Made by a program: the position numbers and the translations under genes | Notes under the pieces: model-generated | The model's database searches: none | The model's input: the letters and a program-made list of their open reading frames with translations, nothing else | Told to the model about the DNA's origin: nothing | Shown: positions 44,733 to 54,381 of the stretch, piece after piece | How the letters are laid out: every line of letters begins with the position of its first letter | How positions within the stretch are numbered: position 1 is the first letter of the stretch | Source of the DNA: Gemmatimonadota bacterium | GTDB taxonomy: Bacteria; Gemmatimonadota; Gemmatimonadetes; Gemmatimonadales; GWC2-71-9 | NCBI GenBank assembly: GCA_003222115.1 | Contig: QHUL01000051.1 | Location: 81,925 to 145,924, forward strand | Length of the DNA: 64,000 nucleotides | Direction: 5' to 3'

Positions 44733-46714
44733 CGCAGCAGATCTCGAAGCGCCTCGGGAGTCGCGACGGGCAGCGAGCAGGTGGTGCCGACGCAGACAGT
44801 GGCGGTCGGCCGATCGGCCGTCTTGCGCAGCACGACCGTGCGCGGCCGGTACGCCTGCAGGCCGACGAGGTGCATCGTGCACGCCGCTCCCGCTCCGCGC
44901 GGGCCCGCTACCTCGATGCGCGTGACGGGGTTGAGCGCCCAATCGATGGCGCGCAGCAGCGTGGCCCCATGGAGCGAGAGCTCGGCCGCCGCGCCCGCGA
45001 AGGATTCCAGCTGCCGGTCGAGCAGCCGCCGCCACTCGGCATCGTCGGTCAGCGCCCACAGCCGGGCCAGCACCAGCGCCGCGGCGCCGTTCCCCGACGG
45101 GGTCGGGGAGTCCTGCACGGGCTTGGCCGGCGTGGCGAGGTACGCCGGCCCCCCCTGGTCCCGTGCGATGTCGAAGAAGCCGCCCGCTGCGTCGTCCCAG
45201 TGAGCGCGGCCGCAGTGGTGCATGATGGCCACCGCGCGCCGCAGCCACTGGTCGTCGCCGGTCGCTTCGTAGGCATCGAGCAGCGCGGCGGCCGCGTGCA
45301 CGTTGTCGTCGAGCAGGCCGCGCGGCTCCGGGCGCCCCAGGACGTGGCCCATCCCACGGCTCTCGTTCCAGGATTCGCTCCAGATCCGTTCCAGGACCTT
45401 GAGGGCGAGGCCGTTGCACTCCGGCCGGTCGAGCACGGCCCCAGCGTGCAGGAAGGCGGAGGCGAGGAGCGCGTTCCAGGTCACGTAGGCGGTCGTGTCG
45501 ACCGCGGGCGCGGGGCGCCGAGCCCGCGCCGCCCGCAGCTTCCGCAGCGCGTCGTGCAGGATCGGCCACTCGTCGTCCCCGGCCGGGCTCTCCCTCCACC
45601 ACAGCACGTTCTTCCTGGGGTTGTGGTGCATTTCCCCTTCCGTCTCGACGTCGTACACGTGACGTACCACTTGATACGCCTTCTCGTCTTGCAACGCGTC
45701 TCGTACTTCATCGGGAGTCCACGTCCAGTAGTCGCCGTCGTCGCCGAAGCCCGTGTCGGCGTCCTGCGACGTGTAGAAGGCGCCGCGCTCGCGGTCCGCC
45801 AGCACCGCGAGCACCCAGTCCACGATCCCCTGCGCCACCTCCTTGAAGAGCGGCGTGCCCAGCGCCGCGTAGCCGCTCAAGTAGACGTGCAGCAGCTCGG
45901 CGTTGTCGTAAGCCATCTTCTCGAAGTGCGGCACGATCCAGCGCTCGTCCACGGCGTAGCGGTGGAACCCCCCGCCCACGTGGTCGCGGATCCCCCCGCG
46001 CGCCATCGCTGTGAGGGTCTTCTCGACGACCTCGCGGATCCAGTCCTCGCGCGTGTCGTGCCAGCGGGCCAGCAGGAACTCGCACGCGGCGGGGTGGGGG
46101 AACTTGGGCGCCGTGCCGAAGCCGCCGTACCGGATGTCGAAGAGGCGGGCCATGTGGTTCGCGGCGTCCTCGAGCAGCCGCGGGGCCGGCGTGCCGCGCT
46201 TCGCCTCGTTCAGCGCCTCGGTCACGTGCTGACGTATCGCCTGGGCGTTCTGCGCGACTTTGTCGCGTTGCTCGCGGTACAGCCTCGCTACCTGCCGCAG
46301 CACCGACGCGAACCCGGGCCGCCCGAAGGGGTTCGGCTCGGGGGGGAAGTAGGTGCCCCCGAAGAACACCTCGCCCGACGGATTGAGAAACGCCGTGAGC
46401 GGCCAGCCGCCCTGGCCGGTGAGCGCCTGCACCGCGCGCTGGTAGCGTGCGTCCACGTCGGGCCGCTCGTCGCGATCCACCTTGATGCAGACGAACTCGT
46501 CGTTGAGGAGCCGTGCGATGTCGGGGTCCTCGTAGGACTCGCCGTCCATCACGTGACACCAGTGGCACCACACCGCGCCGATGTCGAGCAGGATCGGCTT
46601 GTCCAGCGTGCGGGCGGTGTCGAACGCCGCATCGCCCCAGGGGTGCCAGTGCACCGGCTGGTGCGCGGCGGACTTGAGGTAGGCGGAGGGTTCGGAGGCG
46701 AGCAAGTTCGCCAT
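44729..46714 (-). CDS. SSP411/YyaL-type thioredoxin-domain protein (DUF255)
   Basis: 661 residues. N-terminal thioredoxin fold with [20 protein letters not shown] near 42-61, then an (alpha/alpha) barrel related to N-acylglucosamine epimerases ([20 protein letters not shown] and [13 protein letters not shown]). Cytoplasmic; function unproven. A TACATT box lies 7 nt before the ATG. Confidence 0.95.
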   Translation of the reverse strand: MANLLASEPSAYLKSAAHQPVHWHPWGDAAFDTARTLDKPILLDIGAVWCHWCHVMDGESYEDPDIARLLNDEFVCIKVDRDERPDVDARYQRAVQALTGQGGWPLTAFLNPSGEVFFGGTYFPPEPNPFGRPGFASVLRQVARLYREQRDKVAQNAQAIRQHVTEALNEAKRGTPAPRLLEDAANHMARLFDIRYGGFGTAPKFPHPAACEFLLARWHDTREDWIREVVEKTLTAMARGGIRDHVGGGFHRYAVDERWIVPHFEKMAYDNAELLHVYLSGYAALGTPLFKEVAQGIVDWVLAVLADRERGAFYTSQDADTGFGDDGDYWTWTPDEVRDALQDEKAYQVVRHVYDVETEGEMHHNPRKNVLWWRESPAGDDEWPILHDALRKLRAARARRPAPAVDTTAYVTWNALLASAFLHAGAVLDRPECNGLALKVLERIWSESWNESRGMGHVLGRPEPRGLLDDNVHAAAALLDAYEATGDDQWLRRAVAIMHHCGRAHWDDAAGGFFDIARDQGGPAYLATPAKPVQDSPTPSGNGAAALVLARLWALTDDAEWRRLLDRQLESFAGAAAELSLHGATLLRAIDWALNPVTRIEVAGPRGAGAACTMHLVGLQAYRPRTVVLRKTADRPTATVCVGTTCSLPVATPEALRDLLR

Positions 46715-46721
46715 GAGGGGA

Positions 46722-46727
46722 AATGTA
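46722..46727 (-). promoter_or_regulatory. -10 box TACATT, probably leaderless
   Basis: On the - strand TACATT is 7 nt before the ATG at 46714. No good -35 seen. It would start an internal transcript within the long - block. Confidence 0.45.
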
Positions 46728-46742
46728 GCTGGGAGGGTCGCT

Positions 46743-47900
46743 TCAGCCGCTCTGCAGATATCGCACTGCCGTCCGCGCCAGCAGGTCCGCCCCGATCACG
46801 AGCGCTTCCTCGTCGATGTCGAATGTCGGGCTGTGGTGCGGCGAGGCCTTCGCGCCCGGCGGCGCCGAGCCCACGAAGGCGAACGCGCCCGGGATGCGCG
46901 CCAGGAACAGGGACATGTCCTCGCCGCCCATCGTCCGCACGCCGTGAACCACACGCTCCTTGCCTACGATCTCCTCCGCTACGCCTTTCATGAGGTCGGT
47001 CATCCGTTCGTCGTTCACCGTCGGCTGGCACAGCCGCCGATAGCGCACCTCGGCCCGGGCGCCGAAGGCGCCCGCGATTCCCTGCGCCGTCTCCTCCACG
47101 AGCGCCGGCGCCTGTTCGTAGAACTTGCCGCCGAAGCTACGCACCGTGCCGCGCAGGTCCGCCCGGCCGGGAATGACGTTGAACGCGTGCCCCGCCGTCA
47201 CCTGGGTCACCGAGACGACGCCCTCCTCGAACGGATTGCGACGCCGGCTGACGAGGCTCTGGAGTCCCGTCACGACGTGCGCCGCGGCGAGCACGGGATC
47301 GGTTGTCTGGTGCGGCGCCGCGGCGTGCCCGCCCGTGCCCAGGATCGCGATCTCGAACTCGTCCACGGAGGCCATCACCGGTCCGGGCATCAGGCCGATC
47401 CGGCCCGTGGGCAGGTCGTTCCAGAGATGGATCCCGAACGCCGCGTCGACGCTCGGCCGATCGAGCACGCCGTCCCGGATCATGGCGTCCGCGCCGAACG
47501 AGATCTCCTCGGCCGGTTGAAACGCGAGCTTCACGGCGCCGGGGAGGTCGACCCCGGCGAGCCGCCGAGCCACCTCGAGCCCCATCGCGACGTGTCCGTC
47601 GTGGCCGCAGGCGTGCATCTTCCCGGCGTGCTGCGAGCGATAGGCGACGTCGTTCGCTTCCTCGATCGGCAGCGCGTCCATATCGGCGCGCAGCATCACG
47701 CAGCGGCCAGTCCCTCCCTTGAGCGCGACGACTCCGGTCTTCCCGACGCCCGTCCGCACGTCGTAGCCCAGCGCGCGCAATCGGTCGGCCACGAGCGTGC
47801 TGGTGCGCCGCTCCTCGAAGCCGAGCTCGGGGTGCTGGTGCAGGTCGCGTCGCGTGGCGATGAGCGACTCCCGGTCCAGGGCGGGTAGCGTCGTTGTCAG
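46743..47900 (-). CDS. M20-family amidohydrolase/peptidase with CTG start
   Basis: 385 residues from CTG 47900. Metal ligands: MHACGHDGHVAMGL, QPAEEISFGA, and a late His in PHHSPTFDIDEEAL. Matches IAA-amino-acid/hippurate hydrolase-type enzymes. The N-terminal conserved TRRDLHQHPELGFEER is upstream of the first GTG (47792), and GGGAGG sits 5 nt before the CTG, so the CTG start is favoured. Confidence 0.93.
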   Translation of the reverse strand: MTTTLPALDRESLIATRRDLHQHPELGFEERRTSTLVADRLRALGYDVRTGVGKTGVVALKGGTGRCVMLRADMDALPIEEANDVAYRSQHAGKMHACGHDGHVAMGLEVARRLAGVDLPGAVKLAFQPAEEISFGADAMIRDGVLDRPSVDAAFGIHLWNDLPTGRIGLMPGPVMASVDEFEIAILGTGGHAAAPHQTTDPVLAAAHVVTGLQSLVSRRRNPFEEGVVSVTQVTAGHAFNVIPGRADLRGTVRSFGGKFYEQAPALVEETAQGIAGAFGARAEVRYRRLCQPTVNDERMTDLMKGVAEEIVGKERVVHGVRTMGGEDMSLFLARIPGAFAFVGSAPPGAKASPHHSPTFDIDEEALVIGADLLARTAVRYLQSG

Positions 47901-47913
47901 GTGGACCTCCCGA

Positions 47914-48609
47914 TCACACCCGCGAGCTGGGGCACAAGTCGCTCACGACGCACTCCTCGCACTTCGGCCGCCGCGCGATGCAGACCTTACGGCCGTGCAG
48001 GATCAGCAGGTGCGAGAACACGGTCCACTTGTCGCGCGGCAGGAGCTGCATCAGGTCCCGCTCGATCTTCTCGGGCGTGTCCTGGCGCGTCAGCCGCAGC
48101 AGCCGGCTGATGCGGTGCACGTGCGTGTCCACGACCACGCCCTCGTTCTTCCCGAACCAGCTGCCCAGGACGACGTTCGCGGTCTTGCGCCCGACGCCGG
48201 GAAGCCGGATGAGATCTTCCATCGTGTCGGGCACCTGGCCGCCGTGCCGCTCCACCAGCGCCTGGGCCATGCCGACGATGGACTTGGTCTTGTTGCGGAA
48301 GAAGCCGGTGCTCTGGATCTCCTGCTCGAACACCTTCGGGTCCGCGGCGGCGTAGGCTGCGGCGCTCTGGTACTTCGCGAACAGGTGGGGCGTCACCATG
48401 TTCACCCGCGCGTCGGTGCACTGGGCGGAGAGGATCGTTGCCACGAGCAGCTCGAGCGCGTTGGTGTGGTTGAGGGCGCATCTGGCATCGGGGTAGGCGC
48501 GCTCCAGGCGCGCGACGATCTTCCGGGCACGGGCCCGGAGCTCGGCCGGCGACTCCCGTCGCCGGCTCCGCTTCGGCGCGCGGGCCGCTCGCTTGACCGT
48601 CTTGTCCAT
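47914..48609 (-). CDS. nth: Endonuclease III (DNA glycosylase/AP lyase)
   Basis: 231 residues. Helix-hairpin-helix LPGVGRKTANVVLGS with catalytic Lys142, catalytic Asp161 in VVDTHVHR, and [4Fe-4S] cysteines in CIARRPKCEECVVSDLC. Repairs oxidised pyrimidines. A basic 20-residue N-terminal extension (KRAARAPKRSRRR) is longer than in E. coli. Confidence 0.97.
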   Translation of the reverse strand: MDKTVKRAARAPKRSRRRESPAELRARARKIVARLERAYPDARCALNHTNALELLVATILSAQCTDARVNMVTPHLFAKYQSAAAYAAADPKVFEQEIQSTGFFRNKTKSIVGMAQALVERHGGQVPDTMEDLIRLPGVGRKTANVVLGSWFGKNEGVVVDTHVHRISRLLRLTRQDTPEKIERDLMQLLPRDKWTVFSHLLILHGRKVCIARRPKCEECVVSDLCPSSRV

Positions 48610-48633
48610 GGGGAGCGGCTTGAACCTAACCCG

Positions 48634-49500
48634 CTACGCGCGGGGCAGGAACCTGTCGAGCGCCCGCACGAAGTCTTGGGTCGCCTCGACGTGCGGCGCG
48701 TGCCCGGTGGCGAGCTCCAGGACGCCGGTGCGGAGCAGCGCCGCCAGCTCCCGGGCGCCGTCGAGGGGCATCGGGTCGTAGATCCCGTGCACGACCAGGG
48801 AGCGAGGAACCGGGGAGCGGGCGCCCGTCTCCGCGAGGCGCGGCCGGAGGTCGTAATCCCCGAGGCTCGCCCACACCGCGTCCTGGGTCCGCGCCGTGAC
48901 GCGGAACGGCGTCATCTGCTTGGCGAGGTTCGGGTCCCGGAAGTACGGGGCGACCGCCAGCGCGAAGGCGAGCCGGCGATATTTTTCCGGGTCCGTGCGA
49001 CTGAGGCCCGAGGCCGCCAGATCGCCCCGCGCCCGGGCGATCTTGGGGTCGGCCATGCGCGCCGCGAAGCGGCGCTCGAATTCGGCCCGCCACGCCGCGC
49101 GGGCGGGCGCCGGGGAGACGAGGGCGAGGCGCTCCACCCGCTGCGGGTGCTCGAGCCAGTACAGCACCGCGAGCAGGCCGCCCCAGGAGTAGCCAAGGAG
49201 CGTCAGCCGGTCGATACTCCAGTGGCGGCGCAGCGCCTCGAGGTCGGCGACGTGCTCTCGCCACCCGACCGGGGTGTCGCGCCCGACGGGTGACCGCCCG
49301 CCGCCGCGCTGGTCGTAGTAGAGGAGCGTGCGCCCGCGGGCGAGCAGATCGTATTGGGGAAGCAGGTAATCGTGGTGCGCTCCGGGGCCGCCGTGCAGCA
49401 CGACCACCGGTGGCCCGTCGCCCGCGCGGCGGGTGAAGAGGCGCACGCCGTCGAGCTCGACGGTCGCCGCGACCGCCGGCGTCGGTTCGGCCGCACTCAT
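48634..49500 (-). CDS. Alpha/beta hydrolase, proline iminopeptidase-like
   Basis: 288 residues from ATG 49500. Oxyanion motif LHGGPGAHHDYL, YYDQRGGGRS, nucleophile LLGYSWGGLL, Asp in HGIYDPMPLD and His in GHAPHVEA. Cytoplasmic. Substrate could be N-terminal Pro peptides or esters. A TAACTT box is 8 nt upstream of the ATG. Confidence 0.92.
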   Translation of the reverse strand: MSAAEPTPAVAATVELDGVRLFTRRAGDGPPVVVLHGGPGAHHDYLLPQYDLLARGRTLLYYDQRGGGRSPVGRDTPVGWREHVADLEALRRHWSIDRLTLLGYSWGGLLAVLYWLEHPQRVERLALVSPAPARAAWRAEFERRFAARMADPKIARARGDLAASGLSRTDPEKYRRLAFALAVAPYFRDPNLAKQMTPFRVTARTQDAVWASLGDYDLRPRLAETGARSPVPRSLVVHGIYDPMPLDGARELAALLRTGVLELATGHAPHVEATQDFVRALDRFLPRA

Positions 49501-49508
49501 GGGCACTC

Positions 49509-49514
49509 AAGTTA
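49509..49514 (-). promoter_or_regulatory. -10 box TAACTT, probably leaderless
   Basis: TAACTT on the - strand lies 8 nt before the ATG at 49500, fitting the leaderless pattern seen at 17118 and 46714. It is also too close for the in-frame GTG at 49506 to be used. Confidence 0.4.
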
Positions 49515-49540
49515 CACGCTTCGCGAGGGGTTGACGGCTC

Positions 49541-51313
49541 GTGACGAAGCCGCTGCGCTTCCTGCTAGCGTCCTTTCAGCCCGCGCCGCTGCGGCGGCTC
49601 GGCCTGCCGGACGTGGCGATTCTCTGCCTCATGGGCGGCGTGATCGCGACGGTGGTCGCGTTCCTGCGCGAGTTCGAGGCACCGCTGCGTCAGGCAGTCC
49701 AGATCGACCTGCGGCCCACGGCGCTGGTGCGCTATACGCTGTATTCGCTCACCCGCGGGGTGCTCGCGCTCCTCGTCTCGTATGGGTTCGCGCTCGTGTT
49801 CGGATGGACGGCCGCCCGCTCGCGTGCCGCGGAGCGGCTGCTGCTCCCGCTGCTCGACATCCTGCAGAGCATCCCCGTGCTCGGGTTTCTGCCCGGCTTC
49901 GTGCTCGGCCTCATGGCGCTCTTTCCCACGCGCAACGTCGGGCTCGAGCTGGCCGCCATCCTGATGATCTTCACGGCCCAGGCCTGGAACCTCGCCTTGA
50001 GCTTCTACAATTCGCTCAAGAGCATCCCCGAGCCGCTGCGCGACGCCTGCCGGATCGCCGGGTGGGGGCCCGCGCGCACGTTCCGGCAGTGCGAGCTCCC
50101 GGCCGCGGCCCAGGGCCTGGTGTGGAACGGGATGCTTTCCATGGCGGGTGGCTGGTTCTTCTTGATGGTGAACGAGGCGTTCCGCCTGGGAGACCGCGAT
50201 TACCGACTCCCGGGGGTGGGGTCGTACATGAGCGTCGCGCTGGACCAGGGGAACGTGTCCGCGATGGTGCTCGCGATCGTCGCGATGACGGTGATGATCG
50301 TGTGCGTGGACCAGCTGTTGTGGCGCCCGCTCGTCGTGTGGGTTGAGAAGTTCCGGTTGGACGAGACCACGGGCGGTGACAGCGCGGCGTCATCGTGGGT
50401 GCTCGACTTTCTGCGGCGGGCGCGGCTGCCACGGCGCGTCGCCGTATTTCGGCGGCGCGCCTATCGCACCGCGCGGCGGGCGACGCGTTCGTTGGAGGGC
50501 CCGCTGCGGGCCGCCACGCCGGTGATCCTGCGAGGGCCGCGCGTCGCGTTCGAGCACCCCGTGGCGCGCAGGCTGGCCAGAGCGTTGCTCGTCGCGGCGA
50601 TCGCGGCGGGAGCGGCCGCGGGCCTGTGGCAGATCGGGCGGTTGCTCGGGCAGCTGGGCTGGGCGGAGTGGCGCCAGCTCGTGTCCTCCGCCGCGCTCAC
50701 GTTCTTCCGAGTGATGGGGGCGGTGCTCCTCGCCACGGCCTGGGCCCTGCCGGCGGGAGTCGTGATCGGGCGCTCGCCGCGGCTGGCGCGGGCACTGCAG
50801 CCCGTCATCCAGGTCGTCGCGTCGTTCCCCGCGCCGATGCTCTTCCCCGTCGTGGTCCTGCTGTTCGAGCGCATCGGGGTCGGGCTCGGCCTGGGCGCGG
50901 TCGCGCTGATGGTCCTCGCAGGCCAGTGGTACGTCCTGTTCAACGTCATCTCGGCGGTGGCCGCGATTCCCGAGCAGCTCAAGGACGCGGCCACGGTGTT
51001 CCGGCTGCCGACCGTCGCCCGGTGGCGCACGCTGTATCTGCCGGCCGCGTTCCCGGCGCTCGTGACGGGGTGGGTGACGGCGGCGGGCGGTGCGTGGAAC
51101 GGCTCGATCGTCGCCGAATACATCGAGGCCGGTGGCGGGCTGCGCGAGACCAAGGGCCTGGGCAGCCTGATCAGCGAAGCCACCGCGCACGCCAACTTCC
51201 CGCTGCTCGCGGGCGGGATCGCGCTGATGAGCCTGGTCGTCGTGGGCTGGAACCGCGTCGTGTGGCGGTCGCTGATGGTGTGGGCCCAGACCCGCTTCGG
51301 GTACGGCACGTGA
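49541..51313 (+). CDS. Two-domain ABC permease, NitT/TauT type
   Basis: 590 residues, twice the usual permease length: two BPD_transp_1 domains joined in one chain (about 70-265 and 340-575). Coupling loops of the EAA type are SLKSIPEPLRDACRIAGWG and AVAAIPEQLKDAATVFRL. Mediates uptake of an anion or small metabolite with the next-door ATPase. No periplasmic binding protein is encoded nearby. GTG start. Confidence 0.93.
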   Translation: MTKPLRFLLASFQPAPLRRLGLPDVAILCLMGGVIATVVAFLREFEAPLRQAVQIDLRPTALVRYTLYSLTRGVLALLVSYGFALVFGWTAARSRAAERLLLPLLDILQSIPVLGFLPGFVLGLMALFPTRNVGLELAAILMIFTAQAWNLALSFYNSLKSIPEPLRDACRIAGWGPARTFRQCELPAAAQGLVWNGMLSMAGGWFFLMVNEAFRLGDRDYRLPGVGSYMSVALDQGNVSAMVLAIVAMTVMIVCVDQLLWRPLVVWVEKFRLDETTGGDSAASSWVLDFLRRARLPRRVAVFRRRAYRTARRATRSLEGPLRAATPVILRGPRVAFEHPVARRLARALLVAAIAAGAAAGLWQIGRLLGQLGWAEWRQLVSSAALTFFRVMGAVLLATAWALPAGVVIGRSPRLARALQPVIQVVASFPAPMLFPVVVLLFERIGVGLGLGAVALMVLAGQWYVLFNVISAVAAIPEQLKDAATVFRLPTVARWRTLYLPAAFPALVTGWVTAAGGAWNGSIVAEYIEAGGGLRETKGLGSLISEATAHANFPLLAGGIALMSLVVVGWNRVVWRSLMVWAQTRFGYGT

Positions 51314-52617
51314 CGGCCGATACGCTGCTGCTCGAAGCGCGCCACGTGACCCAGCGCTTCCGCCTCCCCAACGGGCAGGTCCTGGAGGCGTTGCGCGACG
51401 TGTCCCTCGCGGTGCGCGAGCACGAGGTCGTGGCGCTGGTGGGCCCGTCCGGGTGCGGCAAGAGCACGCTGCTGCGGCTGTTCGCCGGGCTCGCGCGGCC
51501 GGCGGACGGCACCGTGCTGTACCGCGGGCACACGCTCGACGGCGTGCTCGGCGCCGCGGCGATGGTGTTCCAGTCGTTCGCGCTGCTGCCCTGGCTCACG
51601 GTGGCGCAGAACGTGGCGATGGGCCTCGAGGCGCGTGGGGTGCACGGCCCCGCCCAGCGCGACGCCGTCGCCCGCGCCATCAACCTCGTCGGGCTCGACG
51701 GGTTCGAGCAGGCCTACCCCAAGGAGCTGTCGGGCGGCATGAAGCAGCGGGTCGGCTTCGCGCGAGCCCTCGCCGTCGCGCCCGAGATCCTCCTGATGGA
51801 CGAGCCATTCGGCGCGCTCGACCCCCTCACCGCGGAGAACCTGCGGAGCCAGGTCGTGGACCTGTGGCGCGACCCCGCGACCGGAGTGAATACGCTCGTC
51901 GTGGTCACGCACAGCGTGGAGGAGGCCGTGTTCCTCGCCGGACGGATCGTCGTGTTCGGCTCGAACCCGGGGCACGTACGCGAAGAGCTGAAGAACTCGC
52001 TCCCTTATCCGCGCCGGGAGCGCAGCCCGGAGTTCGAGACGATGGTGGACCGCCTGCATGCGATTCTCACGGCGACCCTGTTGCCGGAGCCGGAGGCGTT
52101 GCCGGCTCCGCAGCGGCTCGTCCCGTTCCCGCGGGTGCACGTGGCCGAGGTGGCCGGTCTCCTCGACCACCTGGCGACGCGACCGGACGGGAGGGGGCCC
52201 GTGTTCGAGCTGGCCGAGGACCTGGGCGTGGACTACGACCGGATGACCGCCGTCGTGCGCGGCGCCGAGCAGCTCGGCTGGGTGGCGACGCCCGGCGAGA
52301 TGGTGCAGCTCACGCCGGCGGGGCGGGACGTACTCGCGGGGGACGACGCGGCGCGCAAGGCGGCGACGCGGGCACGGCTCAAGCACCACCCGCTGTTCGC
52401 GCGCGTGATCACGATGCTGCAGGAGGAGACCGAAGAAATCGAGGAGGGCGCGGGCAAGGCCGACGTCGCGGACGAAGAGCTGCTCGCCGACCTCACCATC
52501 TACTTCCCCTTCATTCCGGCGGACTCGCTGTTCGCGACGATCATTGAGTGGGGCCGCTACGCCGAGCTGTTGGACCACGACGCGGCGGCCGGGCGACTCA
52601 GGCTGCTCGGGGGGTGA
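51310..52617 (+). CDS. ABC ATPase with C-terminal AAA-associated domain, NitT/TauT type
   Basis: 435 residues. ABC domain with GPSGCGKST, LSGGMKQRVGFARAL, LLMDEPFGALD and VTHSVEEAV intact. The extra 150 residues (about 270-435) match the AAA-associated C-terminal domain (PF09821 type), with a winged-helix-like part (ELAEDLGVDYDRMTAVVRGA) and FPFIPADSLFATIIEWGRYA. GTGA overlap with the permease. Confidence 0.94.
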   Translation: MTADTLLLEARHVTQRFRLPNGQVLEALRDVSLAVREHEVVALVGPSGCGKSTLLRLFAGLARPADGTVLYRGHTLDGVLGAAAMVFQSFALLPWLTVAQNVAMGLEARGVHGPAQRDAVARAINLVGLDGFEQAYPKELSGGMKQRVGFARALAVAPEILLMDEPFGALDPLTAENLRSQVVDLWRDPATGVNTLVVVTHSVEEAVFLAGRIVVFGSNPGHVREELKNSLPYPRRERSPEFETMVDRLHAILTATLLPEPEALPAPQRLVPFPRVHVAEVAGLLDHLATRPDGRGPVFELAEDLGVDYDRMTAVVRGAEQLGWVATPGEMVQLTPAGRDVLAGDDAARKAATRARLKHHPLFARVITMLQEETEEIEEGAGKADVADEELLADLTIYFPFIPADSLFATIIEWGRYAELLDHDAAAGRLRLLGG

Positions 52618-52624
52618 CGGGGGG

Positions 52625-53083
52625 CTACAGCAGCACCGCCAGCGCGTCCGCCACCGCCTTGACCTCGGCGTGATGGACGTCGGTGAACCCGGCGCGCACG
52701 TCCGAATCGACGTCGATCTGGCCGAGGATGGTATTGCCGCGCCGGATCAGGACCACGAGCTCCGACTTCGTCTCGAGGTTGCACGCGAGATAGTTCCCGG
52801 CGGCGGTGACGTCGGGGACGTTTTGATCCCGGCCCGTCGCGACCGCCGTGCCGCACACGCCCCGCCCGATGGGAATGCGCGTGTGCGGGGTGTCGCGCCC
52901 CGCGTACGCCTCCAGCACGAGCTCGTCGCCGTGCAGCATGTAGGCGTAGACGGACGTGTACGGCGCGCCCAGGGCGCGGATCCTGTCGCAGGCCAGCCGC
53001 AGCAGCTCCGATCGGGTCGCGTCATGCAGGTGGGCGGCGCGCAGCGCGCGCACGATGCCGCTCGCGGTCGTGGCGGTCGTCAT
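52625..53083 (-). CDS. GAF-domain protein, fRMsr-like
   Basis: 152 residues, a single GAF domain. IGRGVCGTAVATGRDQNVPD, then YLACNLETKSELVVL and ILGQIDVDSD match free-methionine-R-sulfoxide reductases. Two of the three conserved Cys (E. coli 94 and 118 equivalents) are present; the one in the segment before IPIGRG is replaced, as it reads HTRIP. Reductase activity is possible but reduced recycling is likely; ligand binding is the alternative. Confidence 0.85.
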   Translation of the reverse strand: MTTATTASGIVRALRAAHLHDATRSELLRLACDRIRALGAPYTSVYAYMLHGDELVLEAYAGRDTPHTRIPIGRGVCGTAVATGRDQNVPDVTAAGNYLACNLETKSELVVLIRRGNTILGQIDVDSDVRAGFTDVHHAEVKAVADALAVLL

Positions 53084-53128
53084 AGCCCTATATCTATCTT
53101 TGGCGCGACTCTCTCGGAAGCGCGCGCG

Positions 53129-53716
53129 GTGTCCGTTCGCCTGCTGGTCCTGATCCCCGCGGCCGCGGCGATCAGCCTTGCCCTCTCCGCCGCGGTGGAC
53201 GCGGTCGCCCTGCCGCTGTTCCTCGACACGACGGGTACCGTTCTCGCCACCGCCCTCGCCGGCCCCGGCGCGGGGATCGCCACCGGCGTCGTGACATCCG
53301 CGGTGAACACGCTGCGCAATCCCACCTTCTGGCCCTTCGTCGTCGTGCAAATCATCGTGGCGCTCTACGCCTGGCTCGCGGCCCGCGCCGGGTTGTTCCG
53401 GAGCCTCAAGACCGCGGTCCCCGCGGGACTCGGTCTGGGCGTGCTCGCGGCGGCGACCTCGACGCCCATCTCGTACGTCGTGTTCGGCTGCACCACCACG
53501 GGCGGAATCGCGCTGACCACGGCGCTCGGCCGCGCACTCGGGCTGCCGCCGCTCGGCGCCTGTTTCTTCGGGAGCTTCGTAGCCGACTTCGGGGACAAGG
53601 CGGTCACCTTCGCGCTCGTCACCTCGGTGCTGCACGCCCTACCGCGGCGCACGGCGGCCCGCTTCCCCTGGGCCTTGCGCGCCGTCGGCATCGCCGGGTC
53701 CGCCGGCCCCGCGTGA
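53129..53716 (+). CDS. ECF transporter S component (substrate-binding membrane subunit)
   Basis: 195 residues and about six membrane helices. The helix start DTTGTVLATALAGPGAGIATG and TSTPISYVVFGCTTTGG recall ECF S components for vitamins. Substrate cannot be told from the sequence, and no riboswitch is visible upstream. GTG start at 53129. Its stop overlaps the EcfT gene start. Confidence 0.8.
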   Translation: MSVRLLVLIPAAAAISLALSAAVDAVALPLFLDTTGTVLATALAGPGAGIATGVVTSAVNTLRNPTFWPFVVVQIIVALYAWLAARAGLFRSLKTAVPAGLGLGVLAAATSTPISYVVFGCTTTGGIALTTALGRALGLPPLGACFFGSFVADFGDKAVTFALVTSVLHALPRRTAARFPWALRAVGIAGSAGPA

Positions 53717-54381
53717 GCCGCCGGCACCCCTTCACGCTGCTCGCGCTCGTGGCCGCCCTGACCGCGCTCGCCTGGATCCTGCCCGCTCCCGCGGGCGGTC
53801 TGGGCACGGCCGCCGCGGCGCTCGCCCTCGCGGCGGCGGCCGGCCCGCGCCGCGTGCTCGTCCCCGCGCTCGTCACGGCGGCGCCGTTCTGGCTGTTCCT
53901 GCTCCTGCTGCACGATGTTCCCTCGACGATCGCCATCGGGCTGCGCCTCACGACCATGATCGCGAGCGTGGTGTGGGTCGGCGCGCTGCTGCCCCCGGGA
54001 CGGCTGGTGGAGGCGATGGTCGCGGCAGGGTGGGGCGTCACCGCAGCCTATCTCTTCGCGGCCGCGCTGTCCGCGGTCCCGCTGCTCAAGGCACGGGCCC
54101 AGCGAATCGTCGACGCCCAGCGGTGTCGTGGCCTGTCGCCGCGCGGTGGTCTCGGCCGCCGCCTGCGCGCGCTGCGGGCACTCGCGCTGCCGCTGGTACT
54201 CTCAGTGCTGCACGAGGTGGACGAGCGAGCCCTGGCTCTCGAGACGAGGGGGTTCGTCCCGGGCGCCCGGCGCACGCCGCTCGCGCCACCGCGGGACGGC
54301 ACAGGCGAGCGGGCGGCGCGGTGGCTGTTGCTCGTCGCGTGCGGCGCCGCCCTCGCCTGGAGGATCGCGTGGCGCGGCTAA
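53713..54381 (+). CDS. ecfT: ECF transporter T component
   Basis: 222 residues. Four to five membrane helices and the two cytoplasmic Ala-Arg-Gly coupling motifs, AQRCRGL and ALETRGF, that grip the ATPases. GTGA overlap with the S gene; overlaps the first ATPase gene by 13 nt. Confidence 0.9.
   Translation: MSRRHPFTLLALVAALTALAWILPAPAGGLGTAAAALALAAAAGPRRVLVPALVTAAPFWLFLLLLHDVPSTIAIGLRLTTMIASVVWVGALLPPGRLVEAMVAAGWGVTAAYLFAAALSAVPLLKARAQRIVDAQRCRGLSPRGGLGRRLRALRALALPLVLSVLHEVDERALALETRGFVPGARRTPLAPPRDGTGERAARWLLLVACGAALAWRIAWRG

Noticed and set aside
44870..46993. Long + strand frame of about 707 codons
   Set aside because: It is antisense to the conserved SSP411-like gene, with VEEP/RRR-type composition typical of frames opposite high-GC genes.
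50461..52578. Long - strand frame of about 705 codons
   Set aside because: It lies opposite the two-domain ABC permease and ATPase, which carry all expected motifs.
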